Shown piece by piece: positions 25,230 through 35,487 of a stretch of DNA of 53,303 nucleotides (positions are counted from its first letter, which is position 1; each line of letters opens with the position of its first letter). A model generated the notes under the pieces. That model was not told where the DNA came from, did no database searches, and saw only the letters and a program-made list of their open reading frames with translations. The position numbers and the translations under genes were made by a program. The stretch is from a virus: IMG/VR virus record IMGVR_UViG_3300031688_000023, positions 1 to 53,303 of that record, one strand, 5' to 3'.

Positions 25230-28200
25230 ATGGATAAATTAGAATTATTGTGGGAAGATATTAAACAAGAATATGAAGTAGGTACTTTAGAAGACTTTTC
25301 TGAATATTTAGCTGATCCTGAAAAACGTAAAATGTTTTATGATGAAGTTATACAAGGCTTGTATGATGTAGAATCACAAGAGCAATTTGAAGAGTTGTAT
25401 GGTTTAGGGCAATTTGCTAGCGGTGAAAAAAAAAATCCAGATGGTACTCCAATCGTTCCTGGAGGCCCTGGAGACCCAGATTCAATTTCCAATTCCACGC
25501 CAGTCGTGGCAGGTTCGGCTTCTCCTGTAGATCCGAACATTCAACAACCTTCATTGGATGGTGGAGAGGAAAACATTGAGGACAATGTAATAGAAGATGA
25601 TGTTGAAGAAATACCTGAAGAAGATGTTGAAATAATTAATCAAGAAGAAGAAGATGATTTTGGTTATGAATCATCTAATTATGATAACATGGATTTGGCG
25701 GTAAAAAATAGTGGTATCGTAAGAAGAGATGGTGAAACAACAGGAGAAGATTACGTTCAAAGAAATGACCAAGGAGAGATATCAACTGCTATGGAAAGAG
25801 CTTTTGGTAGCAATGGGTTTACTGATTTCTTTGGTGATATGTATCGTGGATATCAAACAGGTGCTGCGCAAGGAGATGCTGTAGGAGATTTTATGCAATT
25901 AGCTCTTAAAAATGCTGAAAATGTAACACAAGAAGATATAGAAAACTTTTTAGCAGCCCAAAGAAGGTTAGAAGAACAACCTGAGTCTTATGAAATGGCA
26001 GAATTTAGAAGAATTTCTGCTGCTAATGGAGGAGGATTTATGGGAATGATGACAGGGTTAATAAATAATTTATCTATTGCACCAGCTGTATTAGTTCAGT
26101 CTATTAGAAGTATGGTAAATGCACATTCATTAGCAGCAGCAGGAATGGGAGCATTAGCAGGAGGAGGAGCAGGTCTAGCTCTAGGAGCAGCAGCAGGAGC
26201 TGTAGGTGGCCCTGTTGGGGCATTCTTTGGTAGTATATTTACTGGAACAGCAGGAGCTGTAGGTGGAGCTATAGGTGGAGCGACCACAGCTCTTGAAGGA
26301 GCATTATCTTTTGCCGAGTTTTTTAAAGCAGAGCTAGAAAAACAAGGTATGGCTATGAATGCAGAAAGTGTAAGGGAATTATTATTTCAGCCTGAAGCAA
26401 TGTCTAGAATTAGAAACAGAGCTATATCCAGAGGTTTAACTATTGGTACAGTTGAAGCTGTAACAATGGGATTATCTAAAGGTGCTGTTGGTGCTGTTGC
26501 TAGATTAGGAACAAAAGCTGCTAGTAAAGGTTTATTAAAAGGAGCTATAAAAGGAAAAAATGCTATTCAAGCTTCTAAAATGGCTGCAATAGGTACAGGA
26601 GTAGGAATTGAAGCAGTAGGTGGGTCATTTGGTGAGTATGCAGGTAGAAAAGTTGCTGGTCAAGAAATGGACGAAATAGATATATTTTTAGAAGGTATAG
26701 CTGGTATTTCAACAGCACCAATATCAGTAACAGCAGGTCTTTTAAGAGTTCCAAGGTATAAAGTTAACGGAGACTTTGTATCACAAGAAACAGTAGATGC
26801 TATATTTCAAAAAGTTGAAGATGGAGGATTGACTATGGAAGAGTTAGCTTCTCCTGAACTAAATGTTGAAGTTTTTAATGACCCAGCAAGAAAGAATATT
26901 ATTACAAATGCTAAGTCATATGCTAAATTAGGGTTAGAACTTGACCCAAATATTACAGATACTAATGATAGAAAAACTGCTATAGATTTAGAGTATGCTA
27001 AACGAGCAATTAAAAATCCAGATTTAGAAACTTCTAAAATAAAAATAAAACAGATAGATAAATATTTAAAAGCAATATCTGATAAGTATAATGGAAATCT
27101 AAACGAACAAGCAACACAAGAATTAATAGGTGAAGGTGTGGAAAGTCCCTCCGACCAACAAATACAAGAAAAAGCAAATGCCATTTTTGAGCGAATCACA
27201 AAGACGTTGGATGCACAAAAACTTGCCCCAAATAGCAAAACGCTGGGAACAAGAGACGAATCCGATGAAACGACTACCGAACAAAGTCCAGCCCAAACAG
27301 AAAACGAGACTGAAACTACCAAAACAAAGAAGACGAAAGTAACTGATCAGCAAGCCAATGAGGCTTTAGCCGAAGATGGTATAACAGAACCAACTGTAGA
27401 AGAAACAAACAATAAAAGAAACGAATTACAAGCTGAAATAGATAAGTTAGCTGAAGCTGAAAGCACAGAGACTGATTCATTACAGCGTAACGAGGCTGTA
27501 GAAACAGACACTACAACTAAAGACGGATCAAAGATTAAAGTAAAAGTAGAACAAGTTTTATCGAATCTACAAAATTTTCAAGGAGGTAAAATTGTAGGAG
27601 AAGTTGCTACAAAAGCTTATAATAAGTTAGTTAATATAGCTAAAAGAGGTGCTGCATCTATTTCTAAAGTCCTACCTAATACTAAAATAATTTTAGTAGA
27701 AGACCCTGCTACATATAAATTGCTAACAGGTAAAGAAAACCCTGGTGCTTATATGTCTCAAAATGATACTATATATATTAATACATCAAAAGCTAACATA
27801 GCAACAATAGGTCATGAAATAGGTCATGCTTTACTTATTCAAGGTCTTAAAAAAGGAGAATCAAATCTTACAGCTGTTACAACTAGGCTAGTGGAGTCTT
27901 TAAAAGACAGTAAAAGTTTAGATAAGATTATGTTGACTTTTAAAAACGCTAAGGGTAAAGTACAAAGACAAACATTAGCTGAGTATTTAAATGATTTCGC
28001 ATCTAACTATAGTGAAAATTTACAAAGCGAAGAAAAAATCACCGAACTTATAGGAACTCTAGCAGGAAATTTTGGCAGGTTAGATATAAAACAAAAAGGA
28101 ATAGTAAGAAGGTTTTTAGATAAAATAATGAAAGGTATAGGCCTAGGTAAATATGTAAATGAACTTACTAGCACAGACAGAAAAGTAGTTTCTTTTTTAA

Positions 28201-31200
28201 ATGCTATGGCAGGAAAAATTGGATCTGGTTCAGTTATGCAAAAGGGTGATATGAGTTTATTAAATGAACTACAAGCGGAACAAGATGCTATAAATAAATT
28301 AAAGCCTAAAAAGAAACCTAAAAAGAAACCTAAAGCTAAAAAGAAAGCTAAAAAGAAAGTTTCCGATAAAGCTGACGTAAAAATAAAACCTAAAAAGAAA
28401 CCTAAAGCTAAAGCTCCTAAAAAGGGTGACCAAAAAGATAGTGTAGAAGAAATGAATGATAGGTTTCAGAATGATTATAGCGACCCTGTTTCTGGAATGA
28501 CATTTTCTTACGATGTTAATAGTGGAAAATTTGCTATTTTAGAAAAAGATAAATTTATTAATAGGGAAAAAAGTATAAAAGATTTTAATAAACAGTCTGT
28601 TTTATTGCATCAACCAGATGGAGCTTATTCTGGATTTATATTAGATAAAAAAGGAAATGTTTTAGTAGAAGGAAAGGGAGGTGTTTTTTATACAATTAAA
28701 TTTCACGAGGACGGAAGTTTTTGGGCAGGAAGTAAGCAGGGTGCTGACCTTATGGTTAAGCTCTTAAATGAAGCAAGTATAGCTAATGGAGGGAAAGTTT
28801 TAATGGCACTAACTTCTGCACCAGCTGATAAATTATTGTCTAGCACAACTATGGCAAATGGTGTAATAGACATATTTAATTATATGTCAGAAAACACAAC
28901 TTTAAAATTAGGAAAAGAGTCTACACAAAATATTGTAGTTGAAGCTGCTAACACACAATTAGGGACAAACTTAGAGTTTGATAATACTTATGAAAGTAAT
29001 TTAAGTGAAATAAAAATAAAGCTAGGAACTACCGAAAAAACTCAAAATTTAAACCCTGATGAACAAGATAATTTTATAAGTTTCAAAAAAAGAAAAGCAT
29101 TTGTTTCAAATGTAATTAAAAATATTTCTGACGAAATAAACAATAGTCCAGAAGCCATTGAACAATTTGGAAAAATATTTAGCGAAGGCATACAAAACAA
29201 ATATTTTAAAGGTAAATCCAAAACAGGTAAGCTAAGTATTAGTCCAGCAAATATGACGCAAGCTTTATCTGAAATGTTAACTGAACCTGTTTTAAAAGAC
29301 GATGTAGTTGAAAGCGGTGTAAATAAAGGTAAAAGAAAAACTGGAGAAATATATGCTATTTTAGAAATTGATGGGCAAGTAGAATCTGTTAAAACAGACC
29401 AGCATGAGTCTTATGCTTATGGTATAAAAGCTAAAACCAAAGGAAATAAAGCTACTGTTAATTTACTTACAGATAGAGTTAGTTGGACTGATGTTACAAT
29501 AGACCCACAAACTTCACAAACAATAGAATCGTCAAGAGAGAAATCGGTGTTTCCATCTTTTGGAACAGCATCAACAGTCGTGACTTTGAATACAGATAAT
29601 GTTACAGAAATACAAGATAGAGATCAAATAAGCTTGGATAGGTTGATAGATGATTATAATGTAAATCCTCGTGGGTTTATGCCAGCAAACATTTACAACT
29701 TAGGATTACTTAGAAGACAAGCTAAAGAATTTGGATTAGGAATTGCAGAGGCTAAAATTAGAGAGGGTTATAGAAGAGGAGAAATTTCTGGTTATTACTT
29801 TACTAAGGGTTTAAATAAACAAGGTAAGCCTAAGTTTTTTAATCCTAGAGCTAGATATCAAATAATTGACAGTGATAAAGCTGTTGATATTATTATTGAC
29901 GCTAGAAAAAATAAGATTTCTGACGCAGCAATTAAAATAGCTTTAGATGCTGAAGGTTTTAAAAAAGGAGATATAGCTTCTGCTTTAGAAAATGCTGATT
30001 TTTATGCAGATATTAGTTCTGAAGTTCCATCTTCATTTAAAGTTCTAGGAGACAAGAAGGGAGCAAAACTATATAATAAAGTTGTTGATTTTGTTAAAAA
30101 GAAGAATATAGAGAACTCTAAACCTAATAAAAGAAAGTCTACTAAAGAATTAGCTATAAATGCTGAAGATAGAAGAGCAGCTTATGTTAAACAAGCTAAT
30201 TTAAAAACTAATGTAGAAATAGAAGCAGAGGTAAGCAAAGAAAGAACAAGACTAAGTAATTTAAAAAAACCACTTAGTGCAACTGAGATAGATCAAAGAG
30301 CTAACAAGAAACTATTTGCTTTACAAAAAGCACATCAAGATAAGTTAAATAGAATTAATAATTCTATGTTGAAGTTTGAACAACAACAAACAAGAAAAAA
30401 TGATTTATTAGACCCTAAGCTTTCTAGAGCTGAGGTAATAGATTTAGCAATTGAAGTGTTACAAGCAGACCCTACTTATATTGATGCAATAGGAAAAAAA
30501 GAAGGTCAGTCTGATTTACAAATTTTATTAGTAGACCAACTATTAAGTAACCTGGCTACAAGAGCAACAGTAAATGTTAATCAAAAAATAAAAGCAGCTA
30601 AAGCAAGACTTAATTTAAAGTTTAAAGGAAATCCTGTATTAACTAAAAAAGAAGTTTTTTACACACAAACTCAATTAATAAATTTAGTTAAACAAACTAT
30701 ACCTGCCGCTTTATTTGATTCAGCTGCTGTACAAAATTTATTAAAAGATATTAGAGATGTAGCTAAACCTGGGAGAGATATAAATGATATTACAAAGGAA
30801 ATTACAAGAAAAATAAACACCATAAATAGTAAGTTTCTTTTTAAACAAATAGAAAGTATTCTTAATAAAAAATACACAAGAAAGTCAGGTGGTGTTGTAA
30901 AAGCTTTAAAAGTAATAGGAGATATTTCTACAAGAATTAAAAACATTGTAAATAATACTTTAGTAAATGAAAACTCTAAATTAGAATTGTCTGAGTTAAA
31001 AGAAAAGGTAACAGATACTAATGCTGCATTACAAGAAAAACTCAACAAGCTAGGGAAAGAATTAAAAACTACTCCTGAATCACAAGAAAAGTTAATAGCA
31101 GAAATGGCTGATATTCAAATAGCTATGCAAATTAACAATGCTCTTGCAATGGACAATAACAATTCTAGTAAAGTTGGACAGCTTAATCTTGTTCTAGAAA

Positions 31201-33971
31201 GCTTAGAAGAAATGCTTTTAGGTGGGGAATCAGCTTTAAAGTTAAAATTAAAACAACAACAGCAACAACACATGGATATTGTAAATTCCATGTATGAAGC
31301 TATAACTGGAAAAAAATTAGACCTATCTGTTAATGATAATTTAAAACTGGCTAATAAAGCAATATCTGATGCTAAAAAAGTAACAGAAAGAAAACAAAAA
31401 AGATTTTTTATAATTAGCAGAGTTTATACTGCTATAGCTAAAGGTATAAGTTATTTAAGAAACTCTACTTCTGGTTTGGCTTTGTTAGTAGAGAAATTGG
31501 ATGTTTTACCAGGAGAATTGTTTGGAGGTGTAATGCAAGAATTGGTATACGAAAAAATAAATGAGTCAAGTTATGCTTATAAACAATTTCAACAAGATAA
31601 CAAAAAAATAATTCTTGATAAAGTTGTTGAGTTATTTGTAACTAAAAAGTTTTTAGGAATTACTAAACCTAATTTTGTTCAAAGAAAACAAGCTAGAAAA
31701 GCTTTAAGAAAAATGAATGAAGTAACAGGTAGAAAAAAACTAGCGGATACTAGACTAGGAAGAATGATGAAGAAAGCAGGGGTCGAAGAAATCTACAAAC
31801 TTTTTAGTAACATTGGAAGGTTAGATGCTGAAGGTAATAGTATATATACCAGTCAAAAAGAAATTGAATTAGCATTAAAAGAAGTAGAAAATGCTACAGG
31901 AATATTTGAAAAACTTAGAGCAAAGAAAGATTTAAGAAATGCTATATATGCAAATCAGTTTACCCTAAGTGATGCTGAAACTTATTATCTGTATAATCAA
32001 TATAAGGATGAAAGTAATCATGTTAACTTTGCTATGAACCCATTATTTGGTAAAGACCATGCTAGGATTATGCAAAAACTTACTGAGTCTATGACTCCTG
32101 AGCTAAAAGCTTATGCAGACTGGCAAGTAAACGAAATGTATCCTTCTTTATATGAAAGATATAATGAAGTATATAAAAAGATTTACCACATAGATTTACC
32201 TTGGAATGATACTTATGGTGGAAGATTGTATTTAGAAGGCATAGAAAATGATGCGGTAAGTTTAATTGGAAATCCTAATATTTATAAAACTGGTGATACT
32301 AAAAGCGCATCTATGTTTAGCAGAGTTCAACATAACAACCCTATACAGATTACTAATGGTAATAATGCTTTAAGTACTTACTTAACTGATATGGATTGGT
32401 TTGCAGCCTATGGAGAAAACATAAACAATATAAGTAAAGCATTTGGTAACGCCACAATAAAAGGAGCTATCACAGCTAAAGAAGGAGATTTTTTCTATGA
32501 GACAATTGATAAAATAGTAAATACAATATCAGCTAGAGGTATTAACAGCTCAATGACTAATAAACTTATATCTGTTGCTAATAACTTTTTTATATCAACA
32601 AGGATTGCATTAACTCCAATCATTGCTGCCAAACAATTACTATCTACTTTTACTTATGTAGGGGATATAGGATTTGTAAATTGGTTTAAATATGCAGGTT
32701 TAATGACTGCAAACAGTGTTTCCTTTGGTAAGTTTGGCCAAGGATTTGCAGGAGCAGCTAAAGAAATATTTGCTAACTCTCCATATATGAAAGACAGATA
32801 TAGCGCAGGGTTTCAAAATACTTTAGAGGCTTATTCAAATACTAAAGAAACAACATTATTGCCTGGTGGATATATGCAGTTTATAATGGATTTCAATATG
32901 TTTTTCTCCAAAGTTGGAGATGCTGGAGCAATATTTATGGGCGGAGTTCCAACTTATTTATATTATAAGGCTGAGGCTAAAAAAACAAATCCAGATGCAA
33001 CAGACCAAGAGCTTATTGATATAGCAATAAAAAAGTTTCAAAAATCAACTAAAGAAACACAACAGTCCTCTGATATTCAAGATAAAGATATTTATCAAAT
33101 GGGTGACTCTTCTTTAAGATATCTTAATATGTTTAAAACGACACCTAAACAATATATGAGAAAATCTATGTATTCTCAAATACAAATGGGTAGAAAAGTA
33201 AGAGCTGGATTTAAAGCTATGTTCCAAGGGAAGAGTCCTGTTGAAATTTATAAGACAATACGAGATACAGGTAAGGGATCTTTCTTGCAAAATTTAAGAA
33301 ACTTTATGTTATACTACACTGTAATGCCAGTTACATTTCAGTATATGGCAATGGGGCTTCCTGGTCTTATGAAAGATGATGGTTTAGATGATGAAGATAT
33401 TAATGATTTAGTTAGATCAGCAGCTTTAGGAAATATTGGAGCAATGTTTATAGTTGGTGACTTGGTAAAAGGAGTTAGTGATTTTTACATTGGAGATAAG
33501 GCTTATGCTGAAGATATTGGTCAAGGATTACCTATTTTTGAGTTAGCTTCTCAATTTAATAAAAAGTATGCTAGGTATGAAAGATTAAAGCCAGGGCCAT
33601 TAAAAGAGGCAGCTTTACTACAACTTTTAGGGACAGGTTTAGATTTAGGAGGGTTACCAGGATCTAAAGGGATGCAAGGAGTACAACACGTTTTAAGACT
33701 AAATGATGGAAGTGCAATGACTGACGAAGAAAGAGTGATGAGATATTTAGGTTATAGTGAATATATAATAAGCAAAGCTAATAAAGCAGACGAAGACGCA
33801 ATTCCAGAAGGTTTAAGTCCTAATGAAGTTAAAGCCTTTCTAAAAAAGAAAAACAAAAATGACACAGGATCAATGAGTCCTGCTGAATATAGAGAATTTC
33901 AAAAGAAAAATAATCCTAAACGAGCAATGAGTCCTGCTGAGTATAGAAAATCTAAAAAGAAAAATAATTAG
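25230..33971 (+). CDS. Giant internal virion protein with zincin protease motif, 2913 aa
   Basis: Visible parts in order: an acidic N-terminus (about 115-150, Glu/Asp runs); a Gly/Ala hydrophobic segment at about 297-355 that could span or perturb a membrane; repeats of the type 'QELIGEGVESPSDQQI' flanking a Thr/Glu-rich disordered stretch near 640-720; a zinc-metalloprotease helix HEIGH (862-866); a Lys/Pro/Ala repeat region (about 1025-1068); long coiled coils; a hydrophobic helix near 2455-2475 (STRIALTPIIAAKQLLS); and two C-terminal repeats of MSPAEYR. Such very large ejected proteins with lytic or protease domains are known from podoviruses and crAss-like phages. It probably enters the host with the DNA. 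A second reading frame inside it (27,178-27,342) holds a conserved phage motif. Confidence 0.65.
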   Translation: MDKLELLWEDIKQEYEVGTLEDFSEYLADPEKRKMFYDEVIQGLYDVESQEQFEELYGLGQFASGEKKNPDGTPIVPGGPGDPDSISNSTPVVAGSASPVDPNIQQPSLDGGEENIEDNVIEDDVEEIPEEDVEIINQEEEDDFGYESSNYDNMDLAVKNSGIVRRDGETTGEDYVQRNDQGEISTAMERAFGSNGFTDFFGDMYRGYQTGAAQGDAVGDFMQLALKNAENVTQEDIENFLAAQRRLEEQPESYEMAEFRRISAANGGGFMGMMTGLINNLSIAPAVLVQSIRSMVNAHSLAAAGMGALAGGGAGLALGAAAGAVGGPVGAFFGSIFTGTAGAVGGAIGGATTALEGALSFAEFFKAELEKQGMAMNAESVRELLFQPEAMSRIRNRAISRGLTIGTVEAVTMGLSKGAVGAVARLGTKAASKGLLKGAIKGKNAIQASKMAAIGTGVGIEAVGGSFGEYAGRKVAGQEMDEIDIFLEGIAGISTAPISVTAGLLRVPRYKVNGDFVSQETVDAIFQKVEDGGLTMEELASPELNVEVFNDPARKNIITNAKSYAKLGLELDPNITDTNDRKTAIDLEYAKRAIKNPDLETSKIKIKQIDKYLKAISDKYNGNLNEQATQELIGEGVESPSDQQIQEKANAIFERITKTLDAQKLAPNSKTLGTRDESDETTTEQSPAQTENETETTKTKKTKVTDQQANEALAEDGITEPTVEETNNKRNELQAEIDKLAEAESTETDSLQRNEAVETDTTTKDGSKIKVKVEQVLSNLQNFQGGKIVGEVATKAYNKLVNIAKRGAASISKVLPNTKIILVEDPATYKLLTGKENPGAYMSQNDTIYINTSKANIATIGHEIGHALLIQGLKKGESNLTAVTTRLVESLKDSKSLDKIMLTFKNAKGKVQRQTLAEYLNDFASNYSENLQSEEKITELIGTLAGNFGRLDIKQKGIVRRFLDKIMKGIGLGKYVNELTSTDRKVVSFLNAMAGKIGSGSVMQKGDMSLLNELQAEQDAINKLKPKKKPKKKPKAKKKAKKKVSDKADVKIKPKKKPKAKAPKKGDQKDSVEEMNDRFQNDYSDPVSGMTFSYDVNSGKFAILEKDKFINREKSIKDFNKQSVLLHQPDGAYSGFILDKKGNVLVEGKGGVFYTIKFHEDGSFWAGSKQGADLMVKLLNEASIANGGKVLMALTSAPADKLLSSTTMANGVIDIFNYMSENTTLKLGKESTQNIVVEAANTQLGTNLEFDNTYESNLSEIKIKLGTTEKTQNLNPDEQDNFISFKKRKAFVSNVIKNISDEINNSPEAIEQFGKIFSEGIQNKYFKGKSKTGKLSISPANMTQALSEMLTEPVLKDDVVESGVNKGKRKTGEIYAILEIDGQVESVKTDQHESYAYGIKAKTKGNKATVNLLTDRVSWTDVTIDPQTSQTIESSREKSVFPSFGTASTVVTLNTDNVTEIQDRDQISLDRLIDDYNVNPRGFMPANIYNLGLLRRQAKEFGLGIAEAKIREGYRRGEISGYYFTKGLNKQGKPKFFNPRARYQIIDSDKAVDIIIDARKNKISDAAIKIALDAEGFKKGDIASALENADFYADISSEVPSSFKVLGDKKGAKLYNKVVDFVKKKNIENSKPNKRKSTKELAINAEDRRAAYVKQANLKTNVEIEAEVSKERTRLSNLKKPLSATEIDQRANKKLFALQKAHQDKLNRINNSMLKFEQQQTRKNDLLDPKLSRAEVIDLAIEVLQADPTYIDAIGKKEGQSDLQILLVDQLLSNLATRATVNVNQKIKAAKARLNLKFKGNPVLTKKEVFYTQTQLINLVKQTIPAALFDSAAVQNLLKDIRDVAKPGRDINDITKEITRKINTINSKFLFKQIESILNKKYTRKSGGVVKALKVIGDISTRIKNIVNNTLVNENSKLELSELKEKVTDTNAALQEKLNKLGKELKTTPESQEKLIAEMADIQIAMQINNALAMDNNNSSKVGQLNLVLESLEEMLLGGESALKLKLKQQQQQHMDIVNSMYEAITGKKLDLSVNDNLKLANKAISDAKKVTERKQKRFFIISRVYTAIAKGISYLRNSTSGLALLVEKLDVLPGELFGGVMQELVYEKINESSYAYKQFQQDNKKIILDKVVELFVTKKFLGITKPNFVQRKQARKALRKMNEVTGRKKLADTRLGRMMKKAGVEEIYKLFSNIGRLDAEGNSIYTSQKEIELALKEVENATGIFEKLRAKKDLRNAIYANQFTLSDAETYYLYNQYKDESNHVNFAMNPLFGKDHARIMQKLTESMTPELKAYADWQVNEMYPSLYERYNEVYKKIYHIDLPWNDTYGGRLYLEGIENDAVSLIGNPNIYKTGDTKSASMFSRVQHNNPIQITNGNNALSTYLTDMDWFAAYGENINNISKAFGNATIKGAITAKEGDFFYETIDKIVNTISARGINSSMTNKLISVANNFFISTRIALTPIIAAKQLLSTFTYVGDIGFVNWFKYAGLMTANSVSFGKFGQGFAGAAKEIFANSPYMKDRYSAGFQNTLEAYSNTKETTLLPGGYMQFIMDFNMFFSKVGDAGAIFMGGVPTYLYYKAEAKKTNPDATDQELIDIAIKKFQKSTKETQQSSDIQDKDIYQMGDSSLRYLNMFKTTPKQYMRKSMYSQIQMGRKVRAGFKAMFQGKSPVEIYKTIRDTGKGSFLQNLRNFMLYYTVMPVTFQYMAMGLPGLMKDDGLDDEDINDLVRSAALGNIGAMFIVGDLVKGVSDFYIGDKAYAEDIGQGLPIFELASQFNKKYARYERLKPGPLKEAALLQLLGTGLDLGGLPGSKGMQGVQHVLRLNDGSAMTDEERVMRYLGYSEYIISKANKADEDAIPEGLSPNEVKAFLKKKNKNDTGSMSPAEYREFQKKNNPKRAMSPAEYRKSKKKNN
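27178..27342 (+). CDS. Candidate overlapping gene with the 'MPFxSxxQRR...IAKRW' phage motif
   Basis: Inside the giant gene, in the +1 frame, an ATG at 27,178 opens a 54-aa ORF that starts MPFLSESQRRWMHKN and continues LPQIAKRWEQETNP, then becomes very basic and stops at 27,342. This start closely matches a short motif common in environmental phage proteins as I remember it (MPFKSEKQRRYL...PEIAKRW). The main frame across the same bases is low-complexity Thr/Glu/Lys, so it tolerates overprinting. The frame is open upstream to an alternative ATG at 27,130. It could be a genuine overlapping gene, a product of frameshifting, or a displaced insert. Confidence 0.45.
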   Translation: MPFLSESQRRWMHKNLPQIAKRWEQETNPMKRLPNKVQPKQKTRLKLPKQRRRK

Positions 33972-34223
33972 ATGGCAGATTTTAATGAACACTTGTGTAT
34001 GGAATATAGCTACCAAATATTAACAGGCAGAAAAACTTTTGAAGAAATATTAGAAGAGGATGTAGAAGATCTTGTGCTAATGTTTAATCCACACAAAAAA
34101 ATAAGAGTAATGCCAGATGACATCTACGATGTTTTAATAGATTACTATATTACTCTTGAAGAGTATGAGAAGTGTGAAGAAATTTTAGAAGTTAAACAGT
34201 TGGCTAAGTTACTTCAAGAATGA
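33972..34223 (+). CDS. Small acidic protein, end of the virion operon
   Basis: 83 aa, strongly acidic, helical (FEEILEEDVEDLVLMF, later EEYEKCEEILEVKQLAKLLQE). Starts directly after the stop of the giant gene. Its stop overlaps the 3' end of the convergent small gene at 34,214, so this point is where the two transcription blocks meet. I do not recognise the family. Confidence 0.55.
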   Translation: MADFNEHLCMEYSYQILTGRKTFEEILEEDVEDLVLMFNPHKKIRVMPDDIYDVLIDYYITLEEYEKCEEILEVKQLAKLLQE

Positions 34224-34378
34224 AACATTCTAGGCCTTCTTACTTTAATTAAATCAAAAGATTTTATATCTCTGTTTCTTTCAATCTGTTCTATAGTCTT
34301 ATCTATGTCTTCTGTCTTTAATACTAAAGAGTCTTTATCTCCAGACTTTAAAGTAAATTTTATTAAATATTCTTTCAT
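34214..34378 (-). CDS. Small hypothetical protein, 54 aa
   Basis: A short ORF read from the minus strand: starts MKEYLIKFTLKSGDKDSLVL, continues with a charged helix (TEDIDKTIEQIERNRD) and ends RRPRMFHS. Its ATG overlaps the TAA of the phosphoesterase gene in a TAATG arrangement (34,380-34,376), which supports real translation by coupling. Its stop overlaps the convergent + strand gene by 10 nt. The family is unknown. Confidence 0.6.
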   Translation of the reverse strand: MKEYLIKFTLKSGDKDSLVLKTEDIDKTIEQIERNRDIKSFDLIKVRRPRMFHS

Positions 34379-35487
34379 TAAAAATAATGTGTTAATCTAG
34401 CAACTTGACCTGTTTTTTTGCTGTGAATAAATCCCTCACAAGCTAAGGGTGCGCCAGTAAACCCCTTTCTATAATGCCAGCTATCAGCTGATGATGGTGA
34501 TCTCATATACTCTACAGTTACTCCTATAAAGTCTTTTCCATCTCTCCATTTATGCTTTATCTTATGATGCAAATGATGTAAGTACCAATACCTATGTGTT
34601 GTCGTTGACCAGTCAGTAGGATTCTCTTGAGCCATCAGTAATGGTAAGTTATCCATCTTAGCTCCATCTCCATGCTCTATACCTAATAAATTAGTTCCGT
34701 ACTTGTAATACTTTCTATGAGCCACGCTTATGTCAAAAGTTACATCTTTAGCGTTTCTAAACCAACTCTTTAAAGTGTGGGCCAAATGAAACCCTGACTG
34801 ATAGTCGTGATTACTCATGCTGTGTACGATGTCTACAGGAGCTATTTCTCGCAACATCTCCACACATCTAACATACAACATCAAAGCTATCTCATAATGC
34901 TCCCACCACTTACCATCTGTATCTTGATATGTTCCTTTAGTTGTGGTAGAATACACGTTATCTATATGTAGTATATCATTACCAATACAAAACAATACAC
35001 GTTCAATATCAAAGCCTTCAGCTTTATGTATAAGACCTGCTACCCCTTCTAAAACTCTTTTTACTGCTATCTCGCAGTTATACTTTTGTTTTGTTTCTAA
35101 TTCATTAGCATACTTACCAATATGTATATCAGCAGGATTTATAACTAACAAATGACTGCCTGGCTTTCTTTCAACTGTTTTGTATTCTGGTGAGTAATTT
35201 GCAATAAAATCATTTACTTTACCAAATATCTGGTCTTCATCTAGACTTAAGTTTTCTTTGGTAACAATAGAGAACCTATAATCCCCACCTCCACTTTGCC
35301 AGTGCTTTACGCTAACTACATCTTTTTTATTAATCCCCCTGTTTTCTAAGTGAATGTCTAAAGCTGTGTTGTCATTTATGTTGTCTAGGTTATCAGCTCT
35401 ACGCTGTAGGATAATATCAACTTCATCGTGAGAAAGTCTTAGTCTTTTTCCGTAGCCTTTTCCGTCTGTCTTTATTTTAGATTTCAT
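34378..35487 (-). CDS. Calcineurin-like metallophosphoesterase
   Basis: The 369-aa protein shows the five metal-binding motifs in order: D120-I-H122 (PADIHIG), GN170D171, N226-H227-D228 (SNHD), a histidine-rich HHLHH (304-308) and H272-G-D274 (GIEHGD). This is the Mre11/SbcD-type phosphoesterase superfamily. The first 100 residues are a separate domain without known motif. It lies at the distal end of the replication block with overlapping neighbours. The likely role is DNA-end processing or nucleotide hydrolysis during replication; the substrate is not shown by the sequence. Confidence 0.85.
   Translation of the reverse strand: MKSKIKTDGKGYGKRLRLSHDEVDIILQRRADNLDNINDNTALDIHLENRGINKKDVVSVKHWQSGGGDYRFSIVTKENLSLDEDQIFGKVNDFIANYSPEYKTVERKPGSHLLVINPADIHIGKYANELETKQKYNCEIAVKRVLEGVAGLIHKAEGFDIERVLFCIGNDILHIDNVYSTTTKGTYQDTDGKWWEHYEIALMLYVRCVEMLREIAPVDIVHSMSNHDYQSGFHLAHTLKSWFRNAKDVTFDISVAHRKYYKYGTNLLGIEHGDGAKMDNLPLLMAQENPTDWSTTTHRYWYLHHLHHKIKHKWRDGKDFIGVTVEYMRSPSSADSWHYRKGFTGAPLACEGFIHSKKTGQVARLTHYF

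Noticed and set aside
26807-27353. Long minus-strand ORFs (171 and 76 codons) opposite the giant virion gene
   Set aside because: They are antisense shadows with Ser/Val/Phe-rich composition typical of reading the complement of Thr/Glu/Lys codons, with no start context or motif.
34490-34520. CTGATGATGG on the plus strand
   Set aside because: Lies in the phosphoesterase gene; no stem II, no GAAA and no flanking complementary arms.
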